Source: Geminocystis sp. NIES-3708 (lineage in GTDB: Bacteria > Cyanobacteriota > Cyanobacteriia > Cyanobacteriales > Cyanobacteriaceae). From it: a stretch of DNA of 64,000 bases. This document shows positions 27,187-36,176 of this stretch, piece after piece. Under the pieces are notes generated by a model, which was given only the letters and a program-made list of their open reading frames with translations, searched no databases and was not told the origin of the DNA. Numbering within the stretch: position 1 is the first letter of the stretch; each line of letters starts with the position of its first letter. The stretch is from assembly GCF_001548095.1 (NCBI RefSeq), contig NZ_AP014815.1, positions 682,001 to 746,000 on the forward strand, written 5' to 3'. The translations under genes were made by a program, and so were the position numbers.

Positions 27187-27192
27187 TATAAT
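27187..27192 (+). promoter_or_regulatory. Extended -10 promoter for the ABC ATPase gene
   Basis: TGTTATAAT gives a consensus -10 (TATAAT) with the TGn extension. No good -35 is seen, as is common for extended -10 promoters. It lies 38 bp before the TTG start. Confidence 0.5.
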
Positions 27193-27229
27193 TTCACTTT
27201 GATGTTGTTTCATTAGGATTATTCTCATC

Positions 27230-28498
27230 TTGGCACAGGTTATTATTGACAATCTCTACAAAACCTATTTTTCGTCTGCCAGTAAGTTTTCTCCTTCTAT
27301 TTCTTTAGGAGTTGGAGTGATTGCTAATTCTCCTGATGTAGAACAAAATTTTTCTTCTTCTTCTACCCATGTTTTAAAAGGTATTAATCTTGAAATTCAA
27401 GAAGGAGAATTTATGGTTTTAGTTGGTCCTTCTGGATGTGGTAAAAGTACTTTATTGCGTTTAATAGCTGGTTTAGAAGAGATTACTGGAGGAAAAATTT
27501 TAATTGGCGATCGTATAGTTAATGATTTACCACCAAAAGCAAGAGATATAGCGATGGTATTTCAAAATTATGCTCTTTATCCTCATCTAAGTGTTTATGA
27601 TAATATCGCCTTTGGCTTACGAAGAATGAATCAACAAGTATCATCAACACCATTAGATAAAATTTTGACCGTCATTACCAGTAAATTTCCTTCCAAATGG
27701 CGTTATCTTTCCGACAGTGAAAAAGAGATTAACAAAAAAGTCGTCATTGTTGCACAAATGTTGCAAATAGAACACTTATTGGAACGTTTGCCCAAACAAC
27801 TATCAGGGGGACAAAAACAACGAGTTGCTTTAGGAAGAGCTATTGCTCGTAATCCTCATGTATTTTTAATGGACGAACCCTTATCAAATTTAGACGCTAA
27901 ATTAAGAACAGAAACACGAGGACAAATAGTTAAGCTACAAAAACAATTAAAGATAACAACTATTTATGTAACTCATGATCAGACAGAAGCCATGACGATG
28001 GGTGATCGTATTGCTATAATGAACCAAGGAGAAATACAGCAACTAGCCACACCTTTAGAGATATATCGTCAACCTGTGAATAAATTTGTAGCACAATTTA
28101 TTGGTAGTCCTCCCATGAATTTTTTGGAGGTGAATTATCAAAAACCAGATTTAATTGTTCATTCTCATTTTCAACTACTTTTATCAGCAGAATGGCAAGA
28201 GGTTTTTAAAGAATATAATTACGAAAAAATTTGGCTAGGAATACGCCCAGAATATTTTAGTTTATCCGAACCTTCACCATCAACAATTCCCGTGATAGTT
28301 AACCTAGTAGAAGCCTTAGGAAACGAATTTATTTTAACTGTTAATTTAGAGGGAAATAATCGAGAAAATTTGCAAGTAAAACTATTTTCTGATGACTTAA
28401 TAAAAATTGGAGATAAATTGAATTTAAGCATCAAATTAGACAAAGTTAATTTTTTTGATTGCTATCAAGAGAGAAATATTAGCTTAATAATTAGATAA
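27230..28498 (+). CDS. ABC transporter ATP-binding protein, MalK/UgpC-like
   Basis: The 422-residue ATPase begins with TTG ([14 protein letters not shown]), the expected family start; no ATG is nearby. Walker [11 protein letters not shown]-loop [18 protein letters not shown], signature [16 protein letters not shown], Walker [17 protein letters not shown] and His-loop THDQTEA are intact. The C-terminal beta-rich domain (about 300-422, [16 protein letters not shown]) is the MalK-type regulatory TOBE domain. Two insertions are unusual: about 30 residues before Walker A ([20 protein letters not shown]) and about 40 between the Q-loop and signature (residues ~145-180). It probably energises sugar or glycerol-phosphate/glucosylglycerol-type import. 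No permease is nearby, as is common when one ATPase serves several permeases. Confidence 0.9.
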   Translation: MAQVIIDNLYKTYFSSASKFSPSISLGVGVIANSPDVEQNFSSSSTHVLKGINLEIQEGEFMVLVGPSGCGKSTLLRLIAGLEEITGGKILIGDRIVNDLPPKARDIAMVFQNYALYPHLSVYDNIAFGLRRMNQQVSSTPLDKILTVITSKFPSKWRYLSDSEKEINKKVVIVAQMLQIEHLLERLPKQLSGGQKQRVALGRAIARNPHVFLMDEPLSNLDAKLRTETRGQIVKLQKQLKITTIYVTHDQTEAMTMGDRIAIMNQGEIQQLATPLEIYRQPVNKFVAQFIGSPPMNFLEVNYQKPDLIVHSHFQLLLSAEWQEVFKEYNYEKIWLGIRPEYFSLSEPSPSTIPVIVNLVEALGNEFILTVNLEGNNRENLQVKLFSDDLIKIGDKLNLSIKLDKVNFFDCYQERNISLIIR

Positions 28499-28520
28499 AA
28501 TTTTAAATTATTCTAAAACT

Positions 28521-30050
28521 ATGATAAAGACCTCTTTTTTTCGAGAACCAATAGACAAAATTTGTTTTATTGTTATTGCTCTTCTCAGTTTTTTGATGGT
28601 TATTTTAGTTGGTGGAAGTAAAATTTGTAATGAAAATGGGTGTTTATTGAAAACTCAACCTCATGTAGAACAATTTAGCTGGGAAAATCAAAAGATCAAT
28701 GAAAAAGATCAAGGTTTTTCTTTAATTTTTGATCGCCCAATGTCTCCAGAAAGTGTTGAAGAAAATTTAGAAATAGAGCCACCTTTAGATGGTAAAATTA
28801 GTTGGTCAGGGAAACGTTTAGTTTATACTTTAAATCAAGTTATTCCTTATGGTAAAAATTACCGTTTATCATTAAAAAATGCCCAAGAAAAATTTAGAGG
28901 AAAAGAAAAATTAGGATCAAAAATAGAGCCATTTATCGCTGAATTTCAAAGTAGGGATAGGGCTTTCGCATACATTGGCAGTCAAAAAGAAGAAAGTGGT
29001 AAACTTATACTTAATAATTCAACTAAGCAAAATAAAACTATTCTGACTCCTGAGCATTTAACAGTAGTCGATTTTAAATTTACTCCTAATACAGAAAAAA
29101 TTATCTTTTCTGCGGTGAATGAAAATAAAACTCACGGCGATTTCAAAAAAATAGATTTGTATGAAGTTACTACAGGATTATCTAATGATTTAACAACAAA
29201 AATACCGGGTCAATTAAACTTAATTTTAGAAGGGGAAGAATATCAAAATAATAAATTTGATTTAGCTGGAAAAAATGGTGAAATAATTATTGTTCAAAGA
29301 ATTAAAAATGATGATCCCACTGATTTTGATTTATGGAAAATTGAACCGGGGAAAATTCCTCAAAGACTAAATACTAAAGGAGGAGATTTTCTTGTTACTC
29401 CAGATAAAAAAGCCGTTGCGATTGCTCAAGGAGAAGGAATAGCGATTATACCTGTGGGAACTGAAGAAAATCAATCTAACATCAATTTTTTGCCCAAATA
29501 TGGTCAAGTATTAACATTTTCTGCTGATGGTAATAGTGCGGCAATGATTAATTTTAATAAAGATAATGCTCAATTGCGTTACACTCGTTCTTTATTTTAT
29601 GTAAATAATCAGGGAGTAGAAAAAGAGTTACTGAATATAGAAGGATCAATTATTGATTGTAAATTTAATAGTAATGGAAAACAACTATTTTGTTTACTCA
29701 CAGAATTAACGGAAACGGAAACAGAATTTCAAGAAAAACCGTACTTTGTGGCTATAGATATTCAATCGGGAGATGTAATTCCTTTAGTCGCTTTACCCAA
29801 ATTTCAGGACATGAAAATTAGCATTGCCCCTGATGGATTTGGCATATTATTTGATCAGTTAATCACAGAAAATGATGTACCTCAAAACTCCTTAAAAACC
29901 GCTTTACCCGATGATGATTTACTAACTGACTCTGCTGAATTAATATTGAGTAGCCGACTATGGTTATTAACATTACCCTCTCAAGAATCAACACAGCCAA
30001 ACTTACAAGAATTACCCATTGCTGGATTTAAACCTCAATGGAGTCCATGA
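28521..30050 (+). CDS. Membrane-anchored protein with Ig-like (SbsA-type) domain and propeller-like repeats
   Basis: The 509-residue protein has one N-terminal TM (about 14-34, CFIVIALLSFLMVILVGG), then an Ig-like domain (residues about 55-150) of the Big_5/SbsA type: GFSLIFDRPMSPESVEENLEIEPPLDGKISWSGKRLVYTLNQ. This is followed by a long WD/TolB-like beta series, with TVVDFKFTPNTEKIIFSAVN, GQVLTFSADGNSAAMINF, IIDCKFNSNGKQLFCLL and MKISIAPDGFGILFDQL as blade-like repeats. This suggests a periplasmic scaffold or binding protein. No function is known. It follows the ABC ATPase by 22 bp on the same strand, so they may be co-transcribed. Confidence 0.75.
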   Translation: MIKTSFFREPIDKICFIVIALLSFLMVILVGGSKICNENGCLLKTQPHVEQFSWENQKINEKDQGFSLIFDRPMSPESVEENLEIEPPLDGKISWSGKRLVYTLNQVIPYGKNYRLSLKNAQEKFRGKEKLGSKIEPFIAEFQSRDRAFAYIGSQKEESGKLILNNSTKQNKTILTPEHLTVVDFKFTPNTEKIIFSAVNENKTHGDFKKIDLYEVTTGLSNDLTTKIPGQLNLILEGEEYQNNKFDLAGKNGEIIIVQRIKNDDPTDFDLWKIEPGKIPQRLNTKGGDFLVTPDKKAVAIAQGEGIAIIPVGTEENQSNINFLPKYGQVLTFSADGNSAAMINFNKDNAQLRYTRSLFYVNNQGVEKELLNIEGSIIDCKFNSNGKQLFCLLTELTETETEFQEKPYFVAIDIQSGDVIPLVALPKFQDMKISIAPDGFGILFDQLITENDVPQNSLKTALPDDDLLTDSAELILSSRLWLLTLPSQESTQPNLQELPIAGFKPQWSP

Positions 30051-30052
30051 TA

Positions 30053-30180
30053 ACCTGAGTTCTATACAAATTAGTTGACTAAGATAAGAGTAGGAGACTA
30101 GAAGACTAGGAGACTTGGAAGAGAATTGACTTGACTTAACTATTCTTAAAATTGATTTTCAATAAAATAATTAGTTTCTT
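30053..30180 (-). mobile_element. MITE-like element, copy R4 (minus orientation)
   Basis: ACCTGAGTTCTATACAAATTAG begins 2 bp after the stop of the preceding gene. Its reverse complement aligns with copies R2 and R3: AGTCTCCTAGTCTTCTAGTC then CTATTTGTATAGAACTCAGGT, preceded by GATTTTC. The far end is not sharply defined; no left inverted repeat was found. The rest of the gap to hemA is AT-rich. Confidence 0.6.
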
Positions 30181-30309
30181 AATTATTTATTCTTCATGAA
30201 GTTTCATTGCAAAAAGTTAAGAAAAAATTGCCAAACACATCATCATCAGTAATGATTAGAATTGTTTAAAAAGCATTTTTATAGTAACCAGATTATTTAA
30301 GATCACGAA

Positions 30310-31593
30310 ATGAATATTATTGTAGTAGGTCTTTCCCATAAAACCGCCGCCGTAGAGGTAAGAGAAAAATTAAGTATTCCTGAGCCTAAAATAGAAGATT
30401 CTATCCATCATCTTCTTACTTATCCTCATGTGGAAGAAGTAGGAATTATTAGCACCTGTAACCGATTAGAAATTTATGCAGTAGTCAAAGAAACAGAACA
30501 AGGTGTTAAGGAAATTAATCAATTTTTAGCAGAAATCGGTCATATTCCTTTACAACAATTAAGAAGACATTTATTTATACTTTTACATCAAGATGCAATT
30601 CGTCATCTAATGCGAGTTTCTGCAGGATTAGAAAGCCTCGTTTTAGGAGAAGGACAAATTTTAGCTCAAGTAAGAAATACCCATAAATTAGCAACAAAAT
30701 ATCAGGGTATGAGTCGATTATTGGATAGACTATTTAAACAAGCTATTAGTGCGGGAAAAAGAGTACGCACGGAAACAAATATCGGTACTGGTGCAGTATC
30801 CATAAGTTCGGCGGCGGTAGAGTTAGTAGATACAAAAATAGATGATTTATCTTGCCAAAAAGTTTGTATTATTGGTGCAGGAAAAATGTCTCGTTTATTA
30901 GTACAACATTTAGCTTCTAAAGGAGTCTCTAATATTGCAATCGTAAATCGTTCCGTCAGTCGATCTCAAGAATTAGCGAAACAATTTCCCCAAGTAACCT
31001 TACAACTTCACTCTCTCGAAGAGATGATGACAATAGTAAGTCAATCTGATATAGTATTTACCAGTACGGGGGCTACTCAACCGATTCTCCACAAGAATAA
31101 CCTATCTTCATTACAAGTATCTCAATCCATTATGTTGGTAGATATTTCTGTTCCTCGCAATGTATCTAGTGATGTTACTGAGTTAGATTTTATTGTATCT
31201 TATAACGTAGATGACTTAAAAGCAGTAGTCGCACAAAATCAAGCTAGTCGTCGGGAAATGGCAAGAGAAGCTGAGGTATTGTTAGAAGAAGAAATTGAGG
31301 CTTTTGAATTATGGTGGCAGTCTTTAGAAACAGTGCCAACGATTAGCTGTTTGCGCAGTAAAATTGAAGAAATCAGAGAACAAGAGTTAGAAAAAGCCTT
31401 ATCGAGATTAGGTTCAGAATTTGCTGAAAAACATCAAGAAGTTATCGAAGCATTAACCAGGGGTATCGTCAATAAAATTTTACATGATCCCATGGTGCAA
31501 TTAAGGGCACAACAAGATATAGAAGCAAGACGTAAGGCTTTACAAACTTTACAAACTTTATTTAATCTTGAAATTACCGAACAATTTGGTTAA
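30310..31593 (+). CDS. hemA: Glutamyl-tRNA reductase (HemA)
   Basis: The 427-residue enzyme reduces glutamyl-tRNA(Glu) to glutamate-1-semialdehyde with NADPH. This is the committed step of tetrapyrrole synthesis and supplies heme, chlorophyll and phycobilins. The catalytic Cys is in [12 protein letters not shown] near residue 50. Family segments [17 protein letters not shown]-type ([20 protein letters not shown]), [23 protein letters not shown], the Rossmann [17 protein letters not shown] and [13 protein letters not shown] are all present, as is the C-terminal dimerisation helix. Length is normal. A candidate -10 TATAGT lies 30 bp before the ATG, without a clear -35. Confidence 0.98.
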   Translation: MNIIVVGLSHKTAAVEVREKLSIPEPKIEDSIHHLLTYPHVEEVGIISTCNRLEIYAVVKETEQGVKEINQFLAEIGHIPLQQLRRHLFILLHQDAIRHLMRVSAGLESLVLGEGQILAQVRNTHKLATKYQGMSRLLDRLFKQAISAGKRVRTETNIGTGAVSISSAAVELVDTKIDDLSCQKVCIIGAGKMSRLLVQHLASKGVSNIAIVNRSVSRSQELAKQFPQVTLQLHSLEEMMTIVSQSDIVFTSTGATQPILHKNNLSSLQVSQSIMLVDISVPRNVSSDVTELDFIVSYNVDDLKAVVAQNQASRREMAREAEVLLEEEIEAFELWWQSLETVPTISCLRSKIEEIREQELEKALSRLGSEFAEKHQEVIEALTRGIVNKILHDPMVQLRAQQDIEARRKALQTLQTLFNLEITEQFG

Positions 31594-31655
31594 TAAAGGC
31601 AAAACAAACTTCAGTTTGACATCAAAAAAATTAAATATAATACATAAGGAGAAGT

Positions 31656-31760
31656 AGAGCTTTTTCTTTTTTTCAAAAAGGTAAGGGTTAAAAATCGGAT
31701 TGTAAAAGATTTTTAGTCTATTTTTTTGATTAATAAATCAATTATTAGAAAAAAAGCTCT
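31656..31760. repeat. Long-spaced inverted repeat (AGAGCTTTTT ... AAAAAGCTCT)
   Basis: Arms AGAGCTTTTTCTT (31656-31668) and AAAAAAAGCTCT (31749-31760) enclose ~80 bp, which itself holds AAAAATC...GATTTTT. It lies within the 406-bp gap after hemA, left of MITE copy R2. It may be a hemA terminator region or a separate small element; the CTCCTCCCCCC after the right arm recalls the element at 21051-21108. Confidence 0.5.
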
Positions 31761-31782
31761 CCTCCCCCCCGGTGGGAAAACC

Positions 31783-31946
31783 TTCAGAAATAAAAGTTTA
31801 AGACTGATGACAAACAAAATTTTACCCACTGAAAAGAATAAAATGTGATAAATAATTGTGGAAAATCAATTTTAATAATTTTTAAATCAATTTTCTCCTA
31901 GTCTTCTAGTCTCATCTTCGCCAACTAATTTATATCTAACTCAGGT
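31783..31946 (+). mobile_element. MITE-like element, copy R2
   Basis: From TTCAGAAATAAAAGTTTAAG to TATATCTAACTCAGGT. It shares with R1 the ordered blocks AAATTTTACCCACTGAAAAG, GAAAATCAATTTTAATAAT and CAATTTTCTCCTAGTC, and with R3 the last two. A degenerate left end (ACTTCAGTTTGACATC, 31608-31623) could make the whole element 31608-31946, with the inverted repeat at 31656-31760 nested inside; no target duplication is seen. Confidence 0.65.
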
Positions 31947-31999
31947 TAAGAGAGTTTGACAGTGAGGGTTAAACCAATTAACCTTAACATCAGCAACCT

Positions 32000-33280
32000 C
32001 TAATTACCAAAACCTTTTTTACTTTTACGAGGGGATATTTTCTTTAATTCGCCACTTTTTATCCAGTCTAAATGTTGTTTTAATAAGTCTTGAAGATTAT
32101 AGTTTTTGACAATAGTTTCTCTTGCTTTACTTCTAATTTTGGTCATAATTTCAGGATTATCTAAAGCATATTCTACCTTGTTAGCGATCGCCTCTGGAGA
32201 GAAAAAAGGTACTAATAAACCATTATAATTATCTTTAATTACTTCTTGTACGGGCTGAGTACTTGAAGCCACAAGAACACAACCAGTAGCCATAGACTCT
32301 AGCATTGACCATGATAAAACAAAAGGACGGGTTAAATAAATGTGTGCGGAAGATACTTGCAATACTTTAAGATAATCATCGTAGCCTAATAATCCCGTAA
32401 AATGAACTCGACTTAAATCAAGGGGTACTTTTTCTAGCATTACATCTTTATAGGTTTTACCATCAGGTAATTGTTTACCATAGGCAACTCGGTTATTGCC
32501 AACGATCACAAAATGAGTATGAGGACGACGTTTTTGTAGAATACCAATAGTTTCAATCAACTGCGGAAAACCCCGATAAGGTTCCATCCCTCTACCCACA
32601 TAAGTAATAATTTCAGAAGCATTACTTAAATCTAAATTAATTTGAGGTACAACTAGCTTCGTTTCAGTATTCGGTTTAAAATATTCTGTGTCTACTCCAT
32701 CATGTAAAACATTGATTTTCGATTGAAATTCTGGAGGAAATTGTTGTTTTTGCCACTGAGTCGGAGATAAACCTCGATCGCAACTATACAAATCAATTAG
32801 AATAGGTGCATTTTTCACCCTAATTCTTGCTTCATCATCCGCCGAAAGAGGATCACTCGGATCAAAATCGGCATCACTACCGTGTGAATTATAAAACCAC
32901 TCAAAATAACATAAAAATTTTGCACGGGGAAAAATATCTTTGATAAATAAAGTCGGACCCCACCCTGAATGACCATATACAATATCAGGATAGAAACCCA
33001 AGTCTTTTAACTGAGTTGCCACACGATATAATCCTTGACCTTGTAAAACAGCATTTTCTAAATTACGAACATAATGATGAGTCTCTATCCTTGCCTCTCT
33101 GGATGTCTGATAAATTATCTTTTTGACTCCATCTATTTGCCCTTCTTCTCGTTTAGTGGCATAGATTATTTCATAATTGGGATCTTTGCCCAAGGTTGTC
33201 GCTAAATGACGAAATTGTGCAGGAAAATTAGGATGTATAAATAATATTTTTGTTTTTTTTGCCGACATAAATTCTTTCAT
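32000..33280 (-). CDS. Glycosyltransferase family 4
   Basis: The 426-residue protein is a GT-B glycosyltransferase. The N-terminus KILFIHPNFPAQFRHLATTLG is a pattern of a GT4 group common in bacterial polysaccharide clusters. The C-terminal domain shows TYVGRGMEPYRGFPQLIETI with HFVIVGNNRVAYG, and the donor-binding segment YLTRPFVLSWSMLESMATGCVLVASSTQPVQEVI (E-x7-E-type). It has no membrane segment. The acceptor is unknown; cell-wall or exopolysaccharide assembly is likely. The start is the ATG at 33280; the Met at position 5 (33268) is an alternative. It stands alone, with MITE copies R2 and R3 on each side. Confidence 0.85.
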   Translation of the reverse strand: MKEFMSAKKTKILFIHPNFPAQFRHLATTLGKDPNYEIIYATKREEGQIDGVKKIIYQTSREARIETHHYVRNLENAVLQGQGLYRVATQLKDLGFYPDIVYGHSGWGPTLFIKDIFPRAKFLCYFEWFYNSHGSDADFDPSDPLSADDEARIRVKNAPILIDLYSCDRGLSPTQWQKQQFPPEFQSKINVLHDGVDTEYFKPNTETKLVVPQINLDLSNASEIITYVGRGMEPYRGFPQLIETIGILQKRRPHTHFVIVGNNRVAYGKQLPDGKTYKDVMLEKVPLDLSRVHFTGLLGYDDYLKVLQVSSAHIYLTRPFVLSWSMLESMATGCVLVASSTQPVQEVIKDNYNGLLVPFFSPEAIANKVEYALDNPEIMTKIRSKARETIVKNYNLQDLLKQHLDWIKSGELKKISPRKSKKGFGN

Positions 33281-33326
33281 CGATAATCAATAATTGTTCA
33301 TTGTAAACCTACTCGGCACTACTATT

Positions 33327-33529
33327 ACCTGAGTTCGACAGGAGAAAACAAAACTGATGGGGCAAGACAGAGGGGATTGTTCTCAAAATGACCCAATATC
33401 TAAATTAAATTCAATAAATAATTATCGAAAATCAATTTTAATAATGTTTAAGTGAATTTTCTCCTAGTCTTCTAATCTAGTAGTCTTAAGAGTCTCACCT
33501 TCACCCATAATTTTATATCGAATTCAGGT
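33327..33529 (+). mobile_element. MITE copy R3 with terminal inverted repeats and 7-bp target duplication
   Basis: Left end ACCTGAGTTCGA (33327-33338) and right end TCGAATTCAGGT (33518-33529) are inverted repeats with one mismatch, 203 bp apart. The element is flanked by a perfect 7-bp direct repeat TACTATT (33320-33326 and 33530-33536). The interior holds no ORF. It contains the blocks GAAAATCAATTTTAATAAT and TTTTCTCCTAGTCTTCTA shared with copies R1, R2 and R4. The remaining gap to the next gene (33537-33878) is AT-rich, with only a promoter candidate. Confidence 0.8.
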
Positions 33530-33812
33530 TACTATTCAGTCTTAGGTTCATTACAAAACTTTTTCTTTTATTTTTTTGATTATCTTTATTGTGAATGACT
33601 GAGTAAAAATACTCATAATTTTAAGATTGCTTTTTGATGAATTTTATAGATAGTAATTGAGAAAATTTTTTCTATACTTAAATTTAAAATAATTTGCTAA
33701 CATCTTGACAATAAATATAGTAAAATGATTAATTATTTGGAAAATATAGATAACTAAAATATCAAGATAATAATTAGTTATTTTTCATACTGAATAACTT
33801 TTGAGAACGTGT

Positions 33813-33818
33813 TATACT
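33813..33818 (+). promoter_or_regulatory. Extended -10 promoter for the DUF4278 gene
   Basis: TGTTATACT gives -10 TATACT with the TGn extension, 60 bp before the ATG. A TTGACA at 33705-33710 has no -10 at a suitable distance. Confidence 0.4.
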
Positions 33819-33878
33819 CAACCAGTTATTACAACTAAAAATTTTTCAATCCATAAATAAATATAAGAGGTTAATGTT

Positions 33879-34265
33879 ATGGAATTAATTACTTGTCTTG
33901 TTCTAGCAGTATCTGCTTTTGCATTACTAATTACTTCTATTATAGGTTTAGTTTCCGCACCTACCCCGATTCTTCTAGGTATTTTACTAGGAGGGATGTT
34001 ATTTACCCAAAAATCTATTAACAAGTTGACAGAAGTTGACGTAAATTTAATGGAAGAAAAAAATAAAAATAAAGTCGAAAAAGTAGAAATTGCATCTAAA
34101 GATATCATTCATGAAGATCAACAAAAAACCAAAAAATCATTAATTTATCGAGGTTTTAATTATAGTACTACTAATAATGAAGATAAAACTCTTAACTATA
34201 AACCAAGTCGTCTTACTCATTATAGAGGTGCGGTGATTGATAAAAATCGGAAAGAAGTTGTTTAA
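33879..34265 (+). CDS. Small membrane protein with DUF4278-type C-terminus
   Basis: The 128-residue protein starts with two tightly spaced membrane helices (residues about 1-25 and 27-47, ELITCLVLAVSAFALLITSI, TPILLGILLGGMLF), then a charged linker, then KKSLIYRGFNYST and SRLTHYRGAVIDKN. The YRG motif repeated twice is the pattern of the DUF4278 family, common in cyanobacteria and without known function. RBS AAGAGG lies 10 bp before the ATG. A long untranslated leader is implied if the promoter at 33813 is right. It stands alone. Confidence 0.75.
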   Translation: MELITCLVLAVSAFALLITSIIGLVSAPTPILLGILLGGMLFTQKSINKLTEVDVNLMEEKNKNKVEKVEIASKDIIHEDQQKTKKSLIYRGFNYSTTNNEDKTLNYKPSRLTHYRGAVIDKNRKEVV

Positions 34266-34277
34266 TTTAATTTAGGG

Positions 34278-34472
34278 TTACTGAAAAAGACGTAACAAAA
34301 CCGACAAATCTGGCGAATATAAACGCAAAACAACTAATTCAATAATGCGATCACAAATTACCACTGTGCGATCGCCTTGGATAATTTTAATCGTACTCAT
34401 TCTATTTATAAGCCAACCAAGACGATCTTTGTTAAGATTTTGAGCAATTTTATCAAGATTTGGTGATAGATT
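34278..34472 (-). pseudogene. Gene remnant or 40-codon ORF (DxTVVICDRIIELVVLRLYS)
   Basis: On the minus strand an open frame of ~64 codons ends at 34278. It reads NLDKIAQNLNKDRLGWLINRM then STIKIIQGDRTVVICDRIIE, and ends LRLYSPDLSVLLRLFQ. This looks like genuine protein and contains HIP1 (34366), but its upstream side runs straight into a stop. Either it is the C-terminal fragment of a decayed gene, or translation starts at the ATG at 34400 to give 40 residues. The remainder of the 34266-34694 gap is AT-rich with a 19-bp tandem duplication at 34640-34677. Confidence 0.35.
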
Positions 34473-34639
34473 TCAAAAATCAATCTCCAATAATTTTGAA
34501 TCAAAACAAAGATGATTGCTTTATTTCTTGATAAAAATTTCTGATTTTCCGCTCAACATACTAATAAAACAGTTGTCGATGTGATAAATCTATATTTACA
34601 GATACAGCATTGGTTATTTGCTGATATTTTTGTGTAGTA

Positions 34640-34677
34640 AAGTAGCATTAATTTTATAAAGTAGCATTAATTTTATA
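34640..34677. repeat. Two tandem copies of a 19-bp unit, adjoining a MITE end
   Basis: AAGTAGCATTAATTTTATA is present twice without change (34640-34658, 34659-34677). The second copy runs into the MITE-type end TTTTATATCGAACTCACGTG (34671-34690), just downstream of purD's stop. Confidence 0.7.
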
Positions 34678-34694
34678 TCGAACTCACGTGATTA

Positions 34695-35954
34695 TCAAGA
34701 AATTCGATGACCAATATCTCTTCGGTAATACATATCATCAAATTTTATTTTTTCTACTGCTTGATAAGCAGAAGCGATGGCACTTTTAAAATCGGCTTCC
34801 CTACTGGTAACCCCTAAAACTCTACCACCATCAGTAATAATTTCTGCTCCTACTAATTTTGTCCCAGCATGAAAAACTGTTACACCTTGGGTTTCAGCTT
34901 CAGTAATACCTGTAATAACTTTTCCTTTTTCATAACTGGCAGGATAACCACCTGCGGCGATAACCACACAGACTGCACTACCTTTGTGCCATTCTAAGGG
35001 TGGTAAATCAGCTAACCTTTGTTGAGCACAAGCCAATAATACTTCTGCTAAGGGAGTTTTTAACATTGGTAACACCGCTTGAGTTTCAGGATCACCAAAA
35101 CGACAATTAAATTCTAAGGTTTTCGGATCGCCTTCGGGAGTAATCATCAATCCTGCATATAAAACTCCTCGATAATCAATACCTCGTTTTTGTAATTCTT
35201 TTAATGTTGGTTCTAAAATTTCTTTGGTAATGCGGTCACTTAAATGATCATCAACTAAAGGAGTTGGAGCATAAGCACCCATGCCACCAGTATTAGCCCC
35301 TGTATCACCTTCACCGATTTGTTTATGATCTTGAGCAGGAATTAAAGAGCGAATTGTTTTGCCATCTGTTAGAGCTAAAACCGATACTTCTTGACCTGTT
35401 AGAAACTCCTCTATTACCACTTTACTGAAGTTTTGGGCAAAAAGTTCCTCTATGGCATCGATCGCCTCATCATCACTCATCGCCACCACAACACCTTTTC
35501 CAGCCGCTAACCCGTCCGCTTTAACAACAATGGGTGCTCCTTCTTGAAGAATATAATTTTTTGCTCCTTCTTTATCGGTAAAAGTAGCTGATTTTGCCGT
35601 AGGAATACCTCCAGCTATCATTAAATCTTTTGCCCATGATTTACTAGCTTCGATGGTTGCACCAGCTTTATTTGGTCCAAAAACATTGATTTGATGAGAT
35701 TGTAAATAGTCGGTAATTCCAAGAGATAAAGGTAATTCTGGACCGATAACCGCTAAATTAATCCCTTTTTCTTCAATTAACTTTAAAAGACTTTCAAAAT
35801 CATCCACAGCGATCGCCACATTTTCACAATTGTTCAATACAGCAGTACCACCATTACCCGGAGTACAAAAAACTTTTTCGACTGTATCAGATTGTAATAA
35901 CTGACTTGCTAAAGCGTGTTCTCTTCCGCCACTACCAACAACTAAAACTTTCAC
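34695..35954 (-). CDS. purD: Phosphoribosylamine-glycine ligase (PurD)
   Basis: I place the start at the GTG at 35954, giving MKVLVVGSGGREHALA in frame as V-K-V-L (read as M-K-V-L), 419 residues; a longer frame to 36020 would add 22 residues unrelated to the family and overlap another ORF. This ATP-grasp enzyme joins glycine to phosphoribosylamine in purine synthesis. Motifs: GGREHALA, GPELPLSLGITD, IVVKADGLAAGKGVVVA, NCRFGDPETQAVLP and GVLYAGLMITPEGDPK. The small CxxC ORF (35962-36126) ends 7 bp before it, so translation may be coupled. HIP1 is inside the gene (35809). Confidence 0.95.
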   Translation of the reverse strand: MKVLVVGSGGREHALASQLLQSDTVEKVFCTPGNGGTAVLNNCENVAIAVDDFESLLKLIEEKGINLAVIGPELPLSLGITDYLQSHQINVFGPNKAGATIEASKSWAKDLMIAGGIPTAKSATFTDKEGAKNYILQEGAPIVVKADGLAAGKGVVVAMSDDEAIDAIEELFAQNFSKVVIEEFLTGQEVSVLALTDGKTIRSLIPAQDHKQIGEGDTGANTGGMGAYAPTPLVDDHLSDRITKEILEPTLKELQKRGIDYRGVLYAGLMITPEGDPKTLEFNCRFGDPETQAVLPMLKTPLAEVLLACAQQRLADLPPLEWHKGSAVCVVIAAGGYPASYEKGKVITGITEAETQGVTVFHAGTKLVGAEIITDGGRVLGVTSREADFKSAIASAYQAVEKIKFDDMYYRRDIGHRIS

Positions 35955-35961
35955 TATGATC

Positions 35962-36126
35962 TCAATTCCTTTGATGAATACCGTTGTTAATTTTAGCGGA
36001 AATATATCCTTTTCCTTCAAAGGAGGAACATTTTTGAGGATAATAGTCTGTAAAGTGCTTATAAGAAGAGTTACAACTCTTAATTAAAATTATTCCTTTT
36101 CCCTGACAGTTAAAACATATTTTCAT
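35962..36126 (-). CDS. 54-residue CxxCxGxG protein upstream of purD
   Basis: The ORF MKICFNCQGKGIILIKSCNS runs 54 codons and ends QRN-stop at 35962, 7 bp before the purD GTG. It has CFNCQGKG, the CxxCxGxG motif of DnaJ-type zinc repeats, and two later cysteines (KSC, QKCSS) that could complete a four-Cys zinc site, although spacing is not the DnaJ one. It lies between the Mo-nitro_C gene and purD, all on the same strand with small gaps (50 bp and 7 bp), which favours a real small gene over chance. Its function is unknown. Confidence 0.5.
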   Translation of the reverse strand: MKICFNCQGKGIILIKSCNSSYKHFTDYYPQKCSSFEGKGYISAKINNGIHQRN

Positions 36127-36176
36127 AATTTTTACTTATTAATTAGCTTTGAAGGTTAATCAAGATTGGATAAAAA

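Noticed and set aside
34695-36020. Longer purD starting at the ATG at 36020
   Set aside because: The extra 22 residues have no family support and overlap the 54-codon CxxC ORF; GTG 35954 gives the canonical N-terminus.
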